DNA of 64,000 bases from Sphingobacterium hotanense (GTDB lineage Bacteria > Bacteroidota > Bacteroidia > Sphingobacteriales > Sphingobacteriaceae). The stretch's first letter is position 1. The number at the start of each line of letters is the position of its first letter. The stretch is taken from NCBI RefSeq assembly GCF_008274825.1, contig NZ_CP030848.1, positions 1,488,001 through 1,552,000 on the forward strand, in the 5' to 3' direction. This document shows, one piece after another, positions 7,996 through 16,988 of this stretch. The notes beneath the pieces were generated by a model that saw only the letters and a list, made by a program, of their open reading frames with translations, had not been told where the DNA came from and ran no database searches. Both the position numbers and the translations under genes were made by a program.

Positions 7996-10900
7996 TGGAT
8001 TCCCCTTCCTCTTCTTCATTTTTTATCGCAGCTTTCTTCGGCTCGGTTACTTTGCTTGTATCAGGCAAATTCCTCGTGCTATCTTGTTGTTCTTGTTGTT
8101 TTTTCAATTCTTCCTGTTGCTCTTTTTCGATGCGTTTTCTGTACTCAGGACTGTGCGTCATCAAACTATCGCGGATGACCATGCGGACGCTGTCGCGATA
8201 TACCGAATCCGTATCCATACGCTCAACATCGAAACGTCTTCTAAATCCTCGGCTATCGGTGTTATACGCTGCGATAGCTTTTGAGCTCATGAACAATTCT
8301 CTGAATCTGTCGTAGCTCATGTTGATGATGAAACCAATACCCGTCTCAACAAATTGTCCTTGTAGCGTCGCTTGATATTGATTCTTACGATATACGCGCG
8401 CAAAATAGCGACCATCTTTCGATAACTGATAGTCAAGAGAGATATCACCGGCAATATTTGTTGCTTTTTCTCCCGGTCTAGAATTGCCCTCAACCTCGAA
8501 GTTCGAACCAATTGTGATCTTCAATCGATCATCAAATAACATTTTAGAAATACCGACGTTCAGATCCGTACGTGTTTGCGCTGATCCCGTCAAATAGTCT
8601 TCCTCCGAATTTAAGTTAAAATCTAATTCCACTCCTTTGATCAAATCGGAAGCAAGATTATTCAGCTGGCTCGTTAGGAAAGAACTCACCGTGCTTCGCG
8701 CTAATGACTCCGGTCCACCGCCCGATAAACTTTCAAATGGATTATTGGACATAAAGCGACCTAAGGCAATTAGCGAGAAAACTTGCTTGTTAAGTTCTGC
8801 AGGATCCTCTCGTATATTCGCTAAGGCGATATTCACCTTGCTGATTACATCTTGTGAAGCCACTGCGTTATTCTCATCGACATCTATATCGAAGTTGATT
8901 TGCGGCTTAAACAGCTCACCAGTCAAAATCAATTTTACGTTGAATGGAATACGTTGCTTATAAAGGTTCTGACTCTCTGCGCCGATTTGGTTCTGAACCA
9001 GTTCTAATGTTGCGAACTTACCAGAGTAAAGGGCAGTGATATCCAATCGGGCATCCAGCGGATCCCCGTTCCAGGTAATTGTACTACCTTTTTGGAACCT
9101 AAAGTCTTTCGATATCGGACCGAATGAGAACGTGTAATCACCATCTTCGACCGTGAATGTTCCTGACATCGTAATCTTGTCGTTGGCGTCGATTGTGGTG
9201 TTAATCTCGGCGATACCTTGAATATTTAAGGCGTCCTGCGTTCCTTCATCCAGAATAATTTTAAACTTTGCGTCCGGATCGGTACTTAAATTTAAGGCGA
9301 TGTCATAGCCCGACAGCGTCGTCGCAGTCGTCATGGAATCTAGTTTCGCGAAAACGTTAGCACGTGCGGTATCACTCTTATCCACAAATTTAACCACGCC
9401 GTCACGTTGCGTTACTCCAGGGTCATCGTTTGGTACGATGAAACTAAAATCCGTACGATCATTAGCCTTCACATTACCATCGATTCTAGGTTTATTCAAA
9501 TCTCCTGTAATACGTAGATTGGATGTGATGTACATCTTTCCAAAGAACATGTCATTGTCTTCACGAGTTGAGTTCATCACTTCAAAATCATCCGTGGTCA
9601 GGTTCAAGTTAAATACAAAGTCCGTATAGGTTGTTGTTCTTATCGACCCGTTCAGGCGAGCAACGTTGTTTCTCGAATCTAACAAGTTAAATTGACGGAA
9701 GGTGATTCCCTGATCGTTAAAGTAGATCTTCTGGTTGTCAATCTTCATATTGGAGTTCAACATCGAGGCGTTAATAATGGCATCATTAAAAGTCAAATCA
9801 CCATTTATACGAGGGGCAGATGTCGTGCCGGTTATACGCAAAGATCCTGATAAGTCGCCTTGGGAGCCTTTAAGTTGCCCCATACTAAAGGCTTCAATTG
9901 TTTTGATGGTCATTGGTTTAAGATCCAAAGTCGCATCGATTTGCATATCGCCTTCTGCCGGAACGATAATATCACCAATCAATTGAACATCATTGCCATT
10001 CTCGGTAATTCTAACGTCGGCGGAGTATGTGTTTTCTTTAATGTTGTTTACCTTCAACATCACATTCCCAATCGTATCTTTTCCGAAGAAGAACTTTTCG
10101 ATGTTCAAATCAGAAACAAATACAGGGTTCGCCTCCAATCGTGAAACCGTTGCAGTACCATTGATTCCCCCACCTAATGTTAGGTTCTCGGAATTCAACA
10201 TGCGCGTAATGGTTTCAATACGGAAGTTATTAAAGGTTAAATCGATAGGGGAGTTCATGGTGGAGTCTTTCGACTGAATAATCATCTCCTGACCATCTTT
10301 GGAAAGATGGAAGTCATTTGCTCGAATCCCTGCGCTACCAAAACTTAATAAGTTATTCGGATTGATGCCCCATTTCTCATAATTCAGCATTAAGCCGTCC
10401 TCTTTCAATGAGAAATTGTAATTATTAGCATCAACCGACATATTCGCACCCAAATGGTACTGTTCTTTGTCTTCTTTGTCTTTTATCCAAAGTCCCAAGT
10501 CGACTTTGTTTTCAACGACATTTCCACTTAATACGGTATTACGCAATTCCACACCGCTCACTTTGATGTGCTCGATCAAGGCGTTATAATACATGGTGCT
10601 GTCAACAGTGATAATATCCATACCAATATTCTCAACTTCAGTACCGTCGTACATTATCTTTGGCGCGAGCAACTTCGCCATCAAGGCCTTATCCTCACTA
10701 TTAAAAGTACCGTCTAAGGTTATATCTTGTAATTCTTCCAATGCTGGGAAAAACTCTCTGATAATCCTCGCATTATTCAAGCGCGCACTAAACTCAAACT
10801 GCTGTGGGGAATAAACAAGCGGCGTATGATCATTAGATGGGTTATAATAAGTTCTGATGATATCTTGTACTGAAGCTCCTAACTCAGTCAATTTATATTT

Positions 10901-13252
10901 GCCCGCCAAATGCGCATTCATAAATTCGGAACTGAGTATTAAAATGTTTCTGTTCGTGTCCGCCTGTGCTGTTAATGCGACCGTATCTAGCACATATCGA
11001 TCATCATTGTAAGCAATAGACGAATTTGCAATCTGTAGGGAACCGTTCAAATGATCTAAGTCGAAAGTCTCGAAATCTGCGATGATTTTTCCATGATAAC
11101 GTAGATTTTCATCCATCAACTTCAAATTCTTTAAGTTGATGCTGTCGATCATCATCTCGGCATAGAGCCTCGGATATTGCCCCTGCATATTTGCTTGGAT
11201 GCTTGCATTCAGCTGCACATTTGGATCCGGACTATGTAGATTGCCCGAAATGTCACCTCGATCCGCTGTAAAGTCAAAGTCGATATCTCGGTAGCCATAA
11301 CCCATGGCGTCGAATCGTTTTAAGGTTCCGGTCGCATCAGCAACCATCGTCTTCGGATTCAAGCCGGTGCCTTTTACCTGTGCCTGTGCGGCAATGAAAC
11401 CTAAAACGGAATCTTGTTTTAAGAATTCGCCTAAATTGAAGTTATCAACCGATACGAAAGCATTATAGGTTGTATCTCTACCCATATTTAATGTCCCGTT
11501 GACAGTTGCATTTCCCTGTTCCGTAACCAATTTCAAATCGGTATCAAAACCGCTCATGCCACCTTTGAACGTACCAACCAAGCTAATATTTCTTGGTAAT
11601 TGAATGCTGTCTGGTAATAAGGAAGGAGCAATCAAACGGTTAAGGTCAGCACGACTCGTCGTCATCTTTCGGATGTCTAGATCCAGATACATTTTGTTCA
11701 TGTCCGGAAGCCCTTTGATGTGAGCCGAGGCGATAAGATGGGTGTTATTTAATGTTTTGAACTCCACTTTCGGAATTCTTAAATCGTTCAATTTTCCTAA
11801 TACCTTTCCATCGATATAGAATTTCTTATCCATTAAAGGCTTCATCGTTTCCTCTTTTTCGAGATCCGGAGCCAAATAGCGGATATCGCGCATATCGATC
11901 TGCGTCTTCTTTAGCGTAGCCTCGATCGTGACGTTGCTAGGATTTTCTGAAACGGCGGCTAGGGAAGGGTAAGAAACTTTTATATTATCACGGATTATTG
12001 AATTCGGAGTTTCGATCAAGAAATCTTTTACGATAGCCCCGGTATTGGTGTATACGAAATCACCTTTTAACTGTCGTAGCTCAAATCCCGAATGATCTTT
12101 AACGGCAAGGTTTGCCAGATTTCCGGAAATGGAATCCGCTGAATAGTAGACATTGTCCATCGCGCCGGCAAGGTCGGTCAACTTCAAGTTGAAATAGTCC
12201 AAACCTTTCATTCTTGGCTGATTATCATCTCTAAACCAAACGTTTGTTTTCGCAATACCAATCTTATCAACCGATACAATCCAATTTACAGAACTGCTGT
12301 CAGCGCTCTCCGTCTCTGCCTTTGGAGCAGATTTTCCTAGGAATACTTCAGATTCTGAGTCTGTTAGTTTTACCTCTTTCAGTTTGACCAGTTCCTTGTT
12401 CAGATCAATCTGATCGACATTCGCGATGAGTTCTTTAATCGTAAATTTGGTATTGATGTTCGATGCCTCGTCATCATACTGTATATAAATATTCTTCAAG
12501 CCGAGAACCTCAGTTGCCAAATTTGGTAAGAGCGAGGACGCTTCTACGGATGGGTCGGTAATTCCGAAGTCGGAGGCATCGGGTGCTTCCTCTTCCGCAG
12601 TAACCTGCCATTGCTTAATCCTTGCCTGCAAACCGTCGATATTGATCTTCGGCATATCGAAGGTCATATTTTTCGTAAGATCGAAGGTTTTGATGCGAGT
12701 ATCGAAATGGTTAAGATAAAGATCGGCCGAGGTACCAATAACATCATCTTTATATACAAACTTAATCCGTTCGAACAGTACCTTATCGATATCGAATGTT
12801 AATGCCGACGTAGAATCTGCAGTCGCTGTGCTTTCTTTTTCGGTGGCAAAGGCGTTGACGATGTAACTAAAGTTGAAAGCACTATCCGGTAGCTTACGGT
12901 TGATTTTTGCAGTGATACCTTTCAACTCGAGTTCTTCGATTTCGACAGTGTTTTTTAATAGTTTGAACATATTGATGTCAACGAGCAACTGCTCGCCGGC
13001 AATTAAAGTGTCCTTTGACTGATCTGCGAAGAAGACGTTTTCTAATACTAGTTTTTTAGGAAAGGTTATATTGATATGACCGATATCTACCTGCGTACCG
13101 ATCTTATTTTCCAAGTAATTCGTCACCTTGCCGACAATGTAATTTTGTACAGCAGGTAATCTTACGAGGAAAATAACCAGTAATAGCAAAGCGATGATGG
13201 AACCAATTATCCATAAGAAAGTTTTGATTGCAATACGGCCGAATTTATTCAA
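7985..13252 (-). CDS. tamB: TamB: translocation and assembly module protein
   Basis: This 1755-residue protein has one N-terminal membrane anchor (IAIKTFLWIIGSIIALLLLV, about 8-28), then a very long, beta-strand-rich periplasmic region, and the TamB/DUF490 C-terminal domain around 1300-1650. TamB proteins are AsmA-like bridging proteins thought to form a lipid- or protein-conducting groove between inner membrane and outer-membrane TamA/TamL. The last 60 residues are charged and low in complexity (EEQQEELKKQQEQQ, then EEEEGESNEK), a tail beyond the folded domain. The 3' end overlaps tamL. A TATATTTG -7 box lies about 107 bases upstream. Confidence 0.93.
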   Translation of the reverse strand: MNKFGRIAIKTFLWIIGSIIALLLLVIFLVRLPAVQNYIVGKVTNYLENKIGTQVDIGHINITFPKKLVLENVFFADQSKDTLIAGEQLLVDINMFKLLKNTVEIEELELKGITAKINRKLPDSAFNFSYIVNAFATEKESTATADSTSALTFDIDKVLFERIKFVYKDDVIGTSADLYLNHFDTRIKTFDLTKNMTFDMPKINIDGLQARIKQWQVTAEEEAPDASDFGITDPSVEASSLLPNLATEVLGLKNIYIQYDDEASNINTKFTIKELIANVDQIDLNKELVKLKEVKLTDSESEVFLGKSAPKAETESADSSSVNWIVSVDKIGIAKTNVWFRDDNQPRMKGLDYFNLKLTDLAGAMDNVYYSADSISGNLANLAVKDHSGFELRQLKGDFVYTNTGAIVKDFLIETPNSIIRDNIKVSYPSLAAVSENPSNVTIEATLKKTQIDMRDIRYLAPDLEKEETMKPLMDKKFYIDGKVLGKLNDLRIPKVEFKTLNNTHLIASAHIKGLPDMNKMYLDLDIRKMTTSRADLNRLIAPSLLPDSIQLPRNISLVGTFKGGMSGFDTDLKLVTEQGNATVNGTLNMGRDTTYNAFVSVDNFNLGEFLKQDSVLGFIAAQAQVKGTGLNPKTMVADATGTLKRFDAMGYGYRDIDFDFTADRGDISGNLHSPDPNVQLNASIQANMQGQYPRLYAEMMIDSINLKNLKLMDENLRYHGKIIADFETFDLDHLNGSLQIANSSIAYNDDRYVLDTVALTAQADTNRNILILSSEFMNAHLAGKYKLTELGASVQDIIRTYYNPSNDHTPLVYSPQQFEFSARLNNARIIREFFPALEELQDITLDGTFNSEDKALMAKLLAPKIMYDGTEVENIGMDIITVDSTMYYNALIEHIKVSGVELRNTVLSGNVVENKVDLGLWIKDKEDKEQYHLGANMSVDANNYNFSLKEDGLMLNYEKWGINPNNLLSFGSAGIRANDFHLSKDGQEMIIQSKDSTMNSPIDLTFNNFRIETITRMLNSENLTLGGGINGTATVSRLEANPVFVSDLNIEKFFFGKDTIGNVMLKVNNIKENTYSADVRITENGNDVQLIGDIIVPAEGDMQIDATLDLKPMTIKTIEAFSMGQLKGSQGDLSGSLRITGTTSAPRINGDLTFNDAIINASMLNSNMKIDNQKIYFNDQGITFRQFNLLDSRNNVARLNGSIRTTTYTDFVFNLNLTTDDFEVMNSTREDNDMFFGKMYITSNLRITGDLNKPRIDGNVKANDRTDFSFIVPNDDPGVTQRDGVVKFVDKSDTARANVFAKLDSMTTATTLSGYDIALNLSTDPDAKFKIILDEGTQDALNIQGIAEINTTIDANDKITMSGTFTVEDGDYTFSFGPISKDFRFQKGSTITWNGDPLDARLDITALYSGKFATLELVQNQIGAESQNLYKQRIPFNVKLILTGELFKPQINFDIDVDENNAVASQDVISKVNIALANIREDPAELNKQVFSLIALGRFMSNNPFESLSGGGPESLARSTVSSFLTSQLNNLASDLIKGVELDFNLNSEEDYLTGSAQTRTDLNVGISKMLFDDRLKITIGSNFEVEGNSRPGEKATNIAGDISLDYQLSKDGRYFARVYRKNQYQATLQGQFVETGIGFIINMSYDRFRELFMSSKAIAAYNTDSRGFRRRFDVERMDTDSVYRDSVRMVIRDSLMTHSPEYRKRIEKEQQEELKKQQEQQDSTRNLPDTSKVTEPKKAAIKNEEEEGESNEK

Positions 13253-13358
13253 AGCTGAAGATGTCTTGTTTTGTGATTATCTTTTTATACTTAAGTATTA
13301 ACGTAATAAAAGGGTTTTTGTTTGTTTTTCGACAATTTAATTATCCCCAATATCCCTA

Positions 13359-13366
13359 CAAATATA
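13359..13366 (-). promoter_or_regulatory. Candidate -7 box for tamB-tamL
   Basis: Read leftward the sequence is TATATTTG, matching TAnnTTTG. A start near 13352 would give a 100-base leader before tamB. No matching -33 element was found at 19-21 bases. Confidence 0.4.
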
Positions 13367-13473
13367 GCTTTTGCTGTGCAAAATGCGCTAAATTATTGCT
13401 AATCAATCGACAGGTAGAATATTCTAGTAAATTAGTATATTTATTGTTTACAACATCAATCTAAACATTACCT

Positions 13474-13899
13474 ATGAAAAGAAAAGCATTTATCGGAAGC
13501 CTCCTTGTGGGAGCAGCGGCAGGCTCTGTCCTCAACAGCTGTGCAGAACCTAAAACAAATACTACAAATATGGACACATCCCTATCAAAGGAAACAATTG
13601 TACACTCAGTTTATTTTTGGCTCAAAGAAGGCATTACAGCGGAAGAAGAGAAGGATTTTTTGAATTTCTTTACAACCCTCAGCAAGATAGAAGGTATCAA
13701 GGAATTAAAATATGGCAAGCCCGCTCCGACAACCCCACGCCCCGTCGTCGACAACTCATTTTCATATCTCCTGCTGATTACCTTCAACAATATGGATGAA
13801 ATAAACGTGTACGAAAATCACCCTGATCACCTCGCCGCAATAGAAATCTACAAAAAGTACTGGACGAAGGTAGAAGTAAAAGACGCGATTCTGATGTAA
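13474..13899 (+). CDS. Dabb-family stress-responsive alpha/beta-barrel lipoprotein
   Basis: The 141-residue product starts with MKRKAFIGSLLVGAAAGS and a lipobox LNSC, so it is probably an exported lipoprotein. The mature part (TIVHSVYFWLKEGITAEEE ... LLITFNNMDEINVYENHPDH) is a Dabb domain, a dimeric ferredoxin-like fold with the typical HxVxF first strand and the YxxHPxH motif. Dabb proteins include stress-induced plant proteins and small cyclases; bacterial secreted versions have no firm function. It is monocistronic and divergent from tamB. Confidence 0.85.
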   Translation: MKRKAFIGSLLVGAAAGSVLNSCAEPKTNTTNMDTSLSKETIVHSVYFWLKEGITAEEEKDFLNFFTTLSKIEGIKELKYGKPAPTTPRPVVDNSFSYLLLITFNNMDEINVYENHPDHLAAIEIYKKYWTKVEVKDAILM

Positions 13900-13967
13900 C
13901 AAATAGCAGACGTTAATCAAATCCAATTCTAACCTCAATCATAACCCTTTCGGAGCGGCTATGATTG

Positions 13968-14000
13968 GGGTTTGTATTGGGTTTACATTGGGTTTGAAAG
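13968..14000. repeat. 11-bp tandem repeat, GGGTTT type, locus A
   Basis: Three adjacent 11-bp units read GGGTTTGTATT, GGGTTTACATT and GGGTTTGAAAG, followed by a decayed unit. The same 11-bp period and GGG-pyrimidine start recur at 49175-49218. Confidence 0.7.
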
Positions 14001-14020
14001 GGAAGTGGGGTTTAGGTGTC

Positions 14021-14422
14021 TTTTAGATGTTAGATTTTAGATATGAGACAGTAGAGTCTGAACCAGGAAAGGAAGGATTTAAGGATTCGCGGGATGTTTC
14101 GTTTGGATGTTTGTTTTGAACCAGGAAAGGAAGGATTTAAGGATTGTCAGGATCTAGTACGGTGTTAGATGTTGGTCTTAATCGTAAGTTTCAGGAGACG
14201 TTTAGTGAAACGTCTCTACGCATTGGCGTCCAATTGGCTTCTATACAATTTTGAACCATATAGGTGGTAATCATGGCGAGCCGCGTAGAGACGTTTCACT
14301 AAACGTCTCCAACATTAGCAGATTATTGATCCTGACCATCCTTACATCCTTTTTTTTCTGGTTCAAAGACAAATCTCACGTCCAAAATCTAACCTCTAAT
14401 GTCTCACATCTAAAATCTAAAT
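14021..14422. repeat. Nested inverted-repeat island with heptad arrays
   Basis: This 400-bp gene-free stretch is organised symmetrically. Outer arms are heptad arrays: five NNNTAGA-type units at 14021-14055 and seven TCTAANN-type units at 14374-14422. Next inward on the left are two direct copies of a roughly 28-bp sequence beginning TGAACCAGGAAAGG (14059-14087 and 14117-14145). Part of it and the adjoining GTCAGGATC (14146-14154) recur inverted at 14328-14364. The core is a perfect 28-bp inverted repeat, 14194-14221 against 14283-14310, each arm of which is itself a hairpin around GAGACGTTT and AAACGTCTC. IS copy 2 begins 43 bp after the last heptad. Confidence 0.85.
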
Positions 14423-14465
14423 TCCGGTAGCCGCCATAGGTCTAACTACTAAGTACTAAATACTA

Positions 14466-15498
14466 ATGCGAATTAAGGGTTGAAAATAGGCTTTATGAAA
14501 CAGGCTGTTAATTTACCGAACACATGTACTAATAGTCCTTTGGTAGATCTGACCTTACTTGCGTTTTGTATCTGTGTTTTTTCATTTATCCAATTAAAAA
14601 AGGATTCGATTGGTTGTCTTACCCTAGATACTGCTCTTGAAAACAGATCATTATAAGCACGATCCCTGTTTTTTAAACAATCCGGCTTTCCTTGGGTTTC
14701 CCTTATCGGGGTATACATAATTGATTTCTTTTCTTTATAAAACCACTCGAAGAATGGGGCGTCACGGTATATCTTGTCACCAAAGAACGTCCTACCTGCG
14801 ATGGATGCCCAATTCTCCTTAAATATGTTCAGGTCACTTTCAGATGCCTTGCTTATTACTATGCTTTCCGGACGAGGCAGCTTGGATTTGTTATAGCTGT
14901 TGAGCGCATGAAGTTTTAATCCAAAATACCAAAGCCTCTTCGTTGAGCAGAAGCTTTTATCCGTTATCTCCAGAGCTACCTTTGCTCTTCTAGTCCCACT
15001 GCAGGTTATGATGGGCATAGAGTCCAGTAAGGAAAATTCTTTGGAGCACTCTTCTGGAGCAAAGTCCTCTATAACTGACTGACAGAGAGATCTCAAAACA
15101 TCAAAAAGGCGGTTGATACGGGTGTTGAATGCTACGTACGAAGTTAGCTTGGGAAACCAATCCATCAGATAATCCGAGGCGAATTTATGAATCTGCTTGA
15201 TCCTTAGCCGCTGTTCCTCGTGCACACTGAATAAATAGATGGTCAAAACCTCCTGATCAGTAAAGTCAGGTTTGTTATTGTTTGAAAATCGCTGACAGTA
15301 ATATTGCAGTTCACTGTCATATTTATCACACACATACTGGTATAATTTTATTAATTTTAGAGCCTTGGCCTGATTGATCATGTTGTTTTATAATGCTTAA
15401 GGAACATTATAAATATACTGATAATCAGGCTTTTATACAAGTTTTCGACCCTCTTTTTAAGAAGATTTTTCCAATATATTTCAACCCTTAATTCGCAT
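14466..15498 (-). mobile_element. IS982-family insertion sequence, copy 2
   Basis: The element is 1033 bp, the same length as copy 1, in opposite orientation, with the same terminal inverted repeats beginning ATGCGAATTAAGGG. TACTA flanks it at 14461-14465 and 15499-15503. As at copy 1, the left flank reads AGGTCTAAYTACTAAGTAC, so both copies sit in the same dispersed heptad repeat. Confidence 0.88.
14473..15381 (-). CDS. IS982-family transposase
   Basis: An intact 302-residue DDE transposase, with candidate catalytic residues D120, D202 and E259. It differs from the other copy only by I104, K114, K167 and R253. Both genes therefore look functional and recently duplicated. The flanking 11.6 kb lies between inverted copies, so homologous recombination between them could invert that segment. 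Confidence 0.93.
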   Translation of the reverse strand: MINQAKALKLIKLYQYVCDKYDSELQYYCQRFSNNNKPDFTDQEVLTIYLFSVHEEQRLRIKQIHKFASDYLMDWFPKLTSYVAFNTRINRLFDVLRSLCQSVIEDFAPEECSKEFSLLDSMPIITCSGTRRAKVALEITDKSFCSTKRLWYFGLKLHALNSYNKSKLPRPESIVISKASESDLNIFKENWASIAGRTFFGDKIYRDAPFFEWFYKEKKSIMYTPIRETQGKPDCLKNRDRAYNDLFSRAVSRVRQPIESFFNWINEKTQIQNASKVRSTKGLLVHVFGKLTACFIKPIFNP

Positions 15499-15509
15499 TA
15501 CTAACTACT

Positions 15510-15551
15510 ATAAAATAAAAAGAGATGCCTCGGCATCTCTTTTTATTTTAT
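15510..15551. terminator. Bidirectional terminator between IS copy 2 and the DUF4342 gene
   Basis: A perfect 20-bp stem (15510-15529 with 15532-15551) encloses the core AGAGATGCC-TC-GGCATCTCT and is flanked by A-rich and T-rich tracts, so it can work in both directions. It follows the leftward DUF4342 gene closely. Confidence 0.85.
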
Positions 15552-15859
15552 TAATGGACTTCAATATCTCTAGGGCCATCGTTCTGCTCTGGGGCAGCTT
15601 CTTTTTCAGGTTCTGTAGGCTTCTCCGAACGCTCTACTGTGATTTTACACTCCGTTAGTAATGCTGCTAGTGCACCAACGGCTGCGAATATGGGTGCTAA
15701 TACGACACCGATAACACCTAGGGTCACAGGGAAGCTCATGATCTCTTTTCCTGATTTGTCTGAAATGCTGATCTTTGTAACATTACCTTCAGCAATTAAT
15801 TCCTTTACTCTTTTTAATAAGTTCTCACCTGTAATAGTGAATGTTTCTTTGATTGACAT
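15551..15859 (-). CDS. DUF4342 domain protein
   Basis: The 102-residue protein matches the DUF4342 pattern: an N-terminal helix and strand (GENLLKRVKELIAEGNVTKISISD), then KEIMSFPVTLGVIGVVLAPIFAAVGALAALL, a hydrophobic segment at about 48-68, and a charged tail rich in Glu and Pro. The function of the family is unknown; the hydrophobic stretch suggests a membrane-associated protein. A TACTTTTG -7 box (15915-15922, leftward) lies about 55 bases upstream. The stop codon falls at the edge of the bidirectional terminator. Confidence 0.8.
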   Translation of the reverse strand: MSIKETFTITGENLLKRVKELIAEGNVTKISISDKSGKEIMSFPVTLGVIGVVLAPIFAAVGALAALLTECKITVERSEKPTEPEKEAAPEQNDGPRDIEVH

Positions 15860-15914
15860 ATCTCTTCTTTTATTTGATTAACAATTATTTACGTTACTTG
15901 TTTAATTTGTTATT

Positions 15915-15922
15915 CAAAAGTA
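15915..15922 (-). promoter_or_regulatory. -7 box for the DUF4342 gene
   Basis: Read leftward it is TACTTTTG, a perfect TAnnTTTG match. Further upstream, ATTCGGTGAA occurs twice with a 21-bp step (15972-15981 and 15993-16002), which could be a binding site. Confidence 0.45.
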
Positions 15923-16012
15923 CGTGAACTTCTTAATATCTGTAACTAGGAATAGGTTAAAAGAGTATAAAATTCGGTGAACTACACGTTTTATTCGGTG
16001 AATTCGATGAGA

Positions 16013-16798
16013 CTAATGCAACTCTTGGTAGAGGATCCATATTGCCATGAACAGTACAAAATAGCCAAAGAAAGGTTTTAATTTTGCAGCATCCGCTTTT
16101 TGGCTTATCCAGCTGCCGAGGAGCATACCAGCGAGTGCGATTGCTGTGATTTCGAGCAATAGCGGCCAGTGAATCTCGTCGATATTTGTGCTGCTGATGA
16201 AACCAAATAAGGAGTTCAATGCGATAATCAATAAGGAAGAACCAATAGCGGTCTTTAGTGACATTTTATTGAAAATAATCAGTGCAGGGATAATTAGAAA
16301 TCCTCCACCTGCGCCAACTAATCCAACTAAGATCCCAATTAATATTCCCTGAATGATTATTTTTCCAATTTGGTCATTTGCTTGATGAACGTCTGTTGCT
16401 ATCTCCTTCTTCCAGATCATATTTAGTGCAGCGAAGACCATTAGCACTGCGAAAAGCAACATTAAGAGCATATCCTTACTGAGCATCCAACCGTTAATCT
16501 GGATGATATCATTTGGTATTATAGGGTGTATATAACGCCGAGAGACAAATACCCCCAAAATGGACGGAAGTCCGAAGAATATGGAAGTCTTAAAATCCAC
16601 TTGTCTTTTTAAGGTATACGGTACAATACCCGCCAAGCTGCTGATGCCCACGATAAACAGGGAATAAGTCGTCGCTAAAAAGGGATCGATTGCAAATAAG
16701 TAAACCATGACCGGGACAGTTAATATACTACCTCCAGCACCGATTAACCCCAATATCAATCCTATACCTATAGCTGCTATAAATCCTAATATTTCCAT
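16013..16798 (-). CDS. TauE/SafE-family sulfite or organosulfur exporter
   Basis: From the ATG at 16798 the protein has 261 residues and about eight membrane segments arranged as two repeats, each beginning with a glycine-rich helix (GLILGLIGAGGSILTVP and GILVGLVGAGGGFLIIP). This is the TauE/SafE (DUF81) signature. Members export sulfite, sulfoacetate or related anions. I chose this start because the candidate promoter at 16820-16864 lies between it and the upstream in-frame ATG at 16894. AGAAGGA directly abuts the ATG. In Staphylococcus a TauE is encoded with CstB to deal with sulfide and persulfide, and the same pairing occurs here, so sulfite export is the most likely role. Confidence 0.87.
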   Translation of the reverse strand: MEILGFIAAIGIGLILGLIGAGGSILTVPVMVYLFAIDPFLATTYSLFIVGISSLAGIVPYTLKRQVDFKTSIFFGLPSILGVFVSRRYIHPIIPNDIIQINGWMLSKDMLLMLLFAVLMVFAALNMIWKKEIATDVHQANDQIGKIIIQGILIGILVGLVGAGGGFLIIPALIIFNKMSLKTAIGSSLLIIALNSLFGFISSTNIDEIHWPLLLEITAIALAGMLLGSWISQKADAAKLKPFFGYFVLFMAIWILYQELH

Positions 16799-16819
16799 TC
16801 CTTCTATAATTTGATGGTT

Positions 16820-16864
16820 CAAAGGTGACAGTTTCGCTTTGCTATTTTGGTTACCTTTGTTACA
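16820..16864 (-). promoter_or_regulatory. tauE promoter with Crp/Fnr-type operator
   Basis: Read leftward, TGTAAC-AAAG-GTAAC (16864-16850) forms an imperfect dyad centred at 16856.5. CACCTTTG (16827-16820), one mismatch from TAnnTTTG, begins 29.5 bp from that centre. The inferred start near 16813 leaves a 14-base leader. Two other promoters in the cluster have the same geometry. Confidence 0.65.
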
Positions 16865-16924
16865 GAGGGAGATTACTGACCTAGAAATGATCAATTAGGA
16901 ATGGGGTGCGTATGCGCTTGTCGG

Positions 16925-16969
16925 TGTAACTTATGTTACCATTCGTCTGTTATCAGGGCAGTACCTTTG
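16925..16969 (+). promoter_or_regulatory. yeeE-pair promoter with perfect GTAAC-N4-GTTAC operator
   Basis: TGTAAC-TTAT-GTTAC (16925-16939) is a perfect 5-4-5 dyad, also readable as GTA-N8-TAC, centred at 16932.5. TACCTTTG (16962-16969) begins 29.5 bp downstream of the centre. The inferred start near 16976 puts the operator at about -43.5. There is no recognisable -33 element, as expected of an activator-dependent promoter. Confidence 0.7.
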
Positions 16970-16988
16970 TAAAAAAATGAAAGGAAAT

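Noticed and set aside
13228..13464. A 78-codon frame overlapping the tamB start on the other strand
   Set aside because: It overlaps tamB and its promoter region and is mostly AT-driven hydrophobic residues.
14059..14145. Two direct repeats about 57 bp apart, considered as the start of a CRISPR array
   Set aside because: Only two copies plus an inverted partner, no regular spacers and no cas genes. It belongs to the nested repeat island.
1805..15498. The segment between the two IS copies as a composite transposon
   Set aside because: The enclosed genes are core genes (mdh, tamB, tamL) and each IS appears to have its own flanking TACTA, so independent insertions are more likely.
15972..16002. 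ATTCGGTGAA repeated with a 21-bp step, considered as a binding site of a known regulator
   Set aside because: Only two copies and no matching consensus known to me. Mentioned with the DUF4342 promoter but not called separately.
16850..16864. A rightward TACCTTTG inside the tauE operator, considered as a second promoter for the yeeE genes
   Set aside because: It is generated by the operator sequence itself. The TACCTTTG at 16962-16969 is closer to the gene and has the operator at the same spacing as the other promoters.
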